In this document: in pieces, positions 5,822 to 7,788 of the stretch | Position numbering within the stretch: position 1 is the stretch's first letter | Layout of the letters: each line of letters opens with the position of its first letter | Assembly (NCBI GenBank): GCA_030151635.1 | Contig: JASLDF010000239.1 | Coordinates: 1-7,788, forward strand | Length of the DNA: 7,788 nt | From: Bacteroides sp. | Lineage (GTDB): Bacteria > Bacteroidota > Bacteroidia > Bacteroidales > Bacteroidaceae | Direction of reading: 5' to 3' | Notes under the pieces: generated by a model | What the model was told of the DNA's origin: nothing | Database searches by the model: none | What the model saw: the letters and a program-made list of their open reading frames with translations, nothing else | Position numbers and translations under genes: made by a program

Positions 5822-7788
5822 ATGTTAAAAAAAACTTTCCTGCTTGTTGCGTTACTTTTAGCAATAAGTATTGAGGGTAGGGCTCAAATAGAACCTTTCT
5901 TCTTGAATGCAACCCAAGAACAAATTGCTAAAAGAGTGGCTTGGGTAGATTCTGTATATAATTCAATGACACTCGAGGAGCAAATCGGACAGATGTTCAT
6001 TTATACGGTTGCTCCTCAAAACAACAAACCGAATATTGATTTGTTGAAGCGTGTTATTAAGGATTATAAAATTGGAGGTCTTTTATTCTCGGGTGGTGAA
6101 ATTGCCGAGCAAGTGAAATTAACCAATTTAGCTCAAGATGAATCAAAGTTACCATTGATGATTACTTTTGATGGTGAGTGGGGGTTGTCTATGCGTTTAA
6201 AAAACACACCAAAGTTTCCAAGAAATATGGTGCTTGGTTGCATTACCGATGAATCCTTGCTTTATGCTTATGGTAAAGAAATGGGACGTCAGTGCTTGGA
6301 AATGGGGGTACATGTAAATTTTGCTCCGGTGGCCGATGTTAATGTTAATCCGAACAATCCGGTAATCAATACGCGTTCGTTTGGAGAGCTACCTGAAAAT
6401 GTTTCCGAAAAAGTGATAGCTTATTCTAAAGGGTTGGAAAGTCAAAATGTTTTAGCAGTAAGTAAGCATTTTCCAGGACATGGAGATACGAATGTAGATT
6501 CACATAAGTCGCTTCCTGTTTTGAAATTTGATCGAGCTCGTTTAGATAGTATCGAGTTGGTGCCTTTCAAAGATTACATCAATGCACAGCTAGGTGGTGT
6601 CATGGTTGGACATCTTCACATTCCCGCTCTTGATAAAACGGCGAATCTACCTTCTTCTCTTTCGAAACCAATTATTACCGATTTGTTGAAAAATGAATTA
6701 GGTTTCAATGGGTTGGTATTTACTGATGCACTTGAAATGAGAGGGGTTTCTGCACATAATGATCGTTGTTTAAAGGCAATTCAAGCAGGTAATGATTTGT
6801 TACTTACTCCTAGAAAGATGAAGGAAGAAATGAATGCCATCTTGAAAGCAGTTAAAAGTGGTGATTTACCAAAGACTGTGATTGAAGAACGATGCAAGAA
6901 AATTCTTGCATATAAATATGAGATGGGTTTAACTAAAAAGCCTTTTATAAAACTTTCGGGTTTAACCCAAAGCATTAATTCGAAAGAAGTTGAGCTTTTA
7001 ATCTCTAATTTGGAAGTGGCAGCCATTACGTTGTTTAAAAATGATAACCAAGTGTTGCCTCTAAAAGATAGCTTTAAGAAAATTGCTTGTATTTATACAG
7101 GTAATGAAAATGATTATGCCGAATTATTTAATGGCTTGTCTGATAATTATGAGGTAGGTAAAATTAAATTACCTGCAGAATTGACTGCTGTTAATCGAAC
7201 GAAAATAGAAGAACAGATTAAAAACTATGATCGTGTTTTAATCTGTTTGGATCAAGGTAATTTGGAAAGATACAATACTTTCTTCTCTGTTTTGAAAACA
7301 GATCGCCCTTTAGGTTATATCTTTTATATGGGAGGTGAGAAGTTGCATCTAATGGAAAAAAGCTTGCGTAAAGCCGAAATAGCATTGTTGGCTCATACCA
7401 ATAAAGCAAATGTTCAAAAAGCAGTTGTTGATATCTTATATGGTCGTAGGAAGTCTACGGGTAGATTGGCGGTATCGGTTGGCGAGAGTTATAAAGCGGG
7501 TACCGATTGGCGACACGATGTGAAAAATGAAAAAGCAACTATTGCGAAAGATTTAGGATTAAGTGTTGCTATGTTAAACCATATTGACTCTATTGCCGAT
7601 GAGGCTATTGAAAAAAAAGCATTTCCTGGCTGTCAAGTAACCGTATTAAAAAATGGTTTGACTGTTTATGAAAAGGCATTTGGGACTTTTACAGGACCGG
7701 GCTCTAAAGAAGTTTCTACTTCCGATTTCTATGACTTGGCGTCGTTGTCTAAAACCACAGGTACATTGTTGGCTGTGATGAAACTATA
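5822..7788 (+). CDS. NagZ-like GH3 glycosidase fused to serine hydrolase, 3' end cut
   Basis: Partial: 655 codons and two bases are present, with no stop before the window ends. Residues 1-21 are a signal peptide (GRA|Q). A GH3 catalytic domain spans about 48-370: LEEQIGQMF, FDGEWGLSMR, NFAPVADVN and NTRSFG. Its NagZ hallmark KHFPGHGDTNVDSH carries the Asp-His dyad (D226, H228), and the probable nucleophile is D302 in VFTDALEM. About 395-555 is a GH3 C-terminal-like alpha/beta region (AITLFKNDNQVLPL, STGRLAVSV). From about 583 a beta-lactamase/penicillin-binding-type domain begins (HIDSIADEAIEKKAFPGCQV). Its SxxK motif (S641, K644) in DLASLSK is just before the cut. Bacteroidetes have such fusions of roughly 1000 residues. 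The GH3 part should remove N-acetylglucosamine from muropeptides or related glycans in the periplasm. The second domain may be a peptidase, esterase or amidase; its later motifs lie outside the window. Third gene of the operon. Confidence 0.92.
   Translation, partial: MLKKTFLLVALLLAISIEGRAQIEPFFLNATQEQIAKRVAWVDSVYNSMTLEEQIGQMFIYTVAPQNNKPNIDLLKRVIKDYKIGGLLFSGGEIAEQVKLTNLAQDESKLPLMITFDGEWGLSMRLKNTPKFPRNMVLGCITDESLLYAYGKEMGRQCLEMGVHVNFAPVADVNVNPNNPVINTRSFGELPENVSEKVIAYSKGLESQNVLAVSKHFPGHGDTNVDSHKSLPVLKFDRARLDSIELVPFKDYINAQLGGVMVGHLHIPALDKTANLPSSLSKPIITDLLKNELGFNGLVFTDALEMRGVSAHNDRCLKAIQAGNDLLLTPRKMKEEMNAILKAVKSGDLPKTVIEERCKKILAYKYEMGLTKKPFIKLSGLTQSINSKEVELLISNLEVAAITLFKNDNQVLPLKDSFKKIACIYTGNENDYAELFNGLSDNYEVGKIKLPAELTAVNRTKIEEQIKNYDRVLICLDQGNLERYNTFFSVLKTDRPLGYIFYMGGEKLHLMEKSLRKAEIALLAHTNKANVQKAVVDILYGRRKSTGRLAVSVGESYKAGTDWRHDVKNEKATIAKDLGLSVAMLNHIDSIADEAIEKKAFPGCQVTVLKNGLTVYEKAFGTFTGPGSKEVSTSDFYDLASLSKTTGTLLAVMKL

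Overview
The window is AT-rich chromosomal DNA from a member of the Bacteroidota, most likely Bacteroidales. Four things point there. Promoter-like sites fit the TTTG / TAnnTTTG pattern of that phylum, and start codons generally lack a Shine-Dalgarno sequence. Secreted proteins begin at Ala|Gln signal-peptidase sites. The gene families (a CvfB-type S1 protein, a ROK glucokinase beginning MERPYVVGIDIGGTNT, L19 beginning MDLIKIAEE, a NagZ-like GH3 joined to a serine hydrolase) read as typical of Bacteroidales. I cannot name the species.

Left part (1-3270, plus strand): an S1-domain RNA-binding protein of the CvfB/YitL family (62-904) is followed by a short terminator hairpin and a striking 66-nt extended inverted repeat (921-986). 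Next comes a secreted protein with a conserved N-terminal region and a long basic Asn/Arg/Ser/Tyr-rich tail (998-2062). A ROK-family glucokinase follows, with its own predicted promoter(s) and a strong terminator.

Middle (3270-4130): about 180 bases without a gene hold a small 22-bp-period repeat and then the terminator of rplS. rplS (ribosomal protein L19) is on the minus strand, with a predicted promoter and a structured 5' leader resembling an attenuator. Its promoter is divergent from that of the next operon.

Right part (4130-7788, plus strand): a tightly packed operon of three exported proteins. First is a lipoprotein that is only the C-terminal (substrate-binding) domain of a 5'-nucleotidase. 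Second is a periplasmic metallophosphatase that is only the N-terminal catalytic domain. Third is a large GH3 beta-N-acetylglucosaminidase (NagZ-like) running into a serine beta-lactamase-type domain, cut by the window end. Together they suggest envelope-side salvage of nucleotides and peptidoglycan or amino-sugar material (inference).

I found no mobile element, CRISPR array, tRNA or rRNA, and no convincing undescribed multi-gene system. The most notable items are the 66-nt hairpin, the rplS leader, the period-22 repeat, the basic-tailed secreted protein, and the 5'-nucleotidase split with its domains in reversed order.
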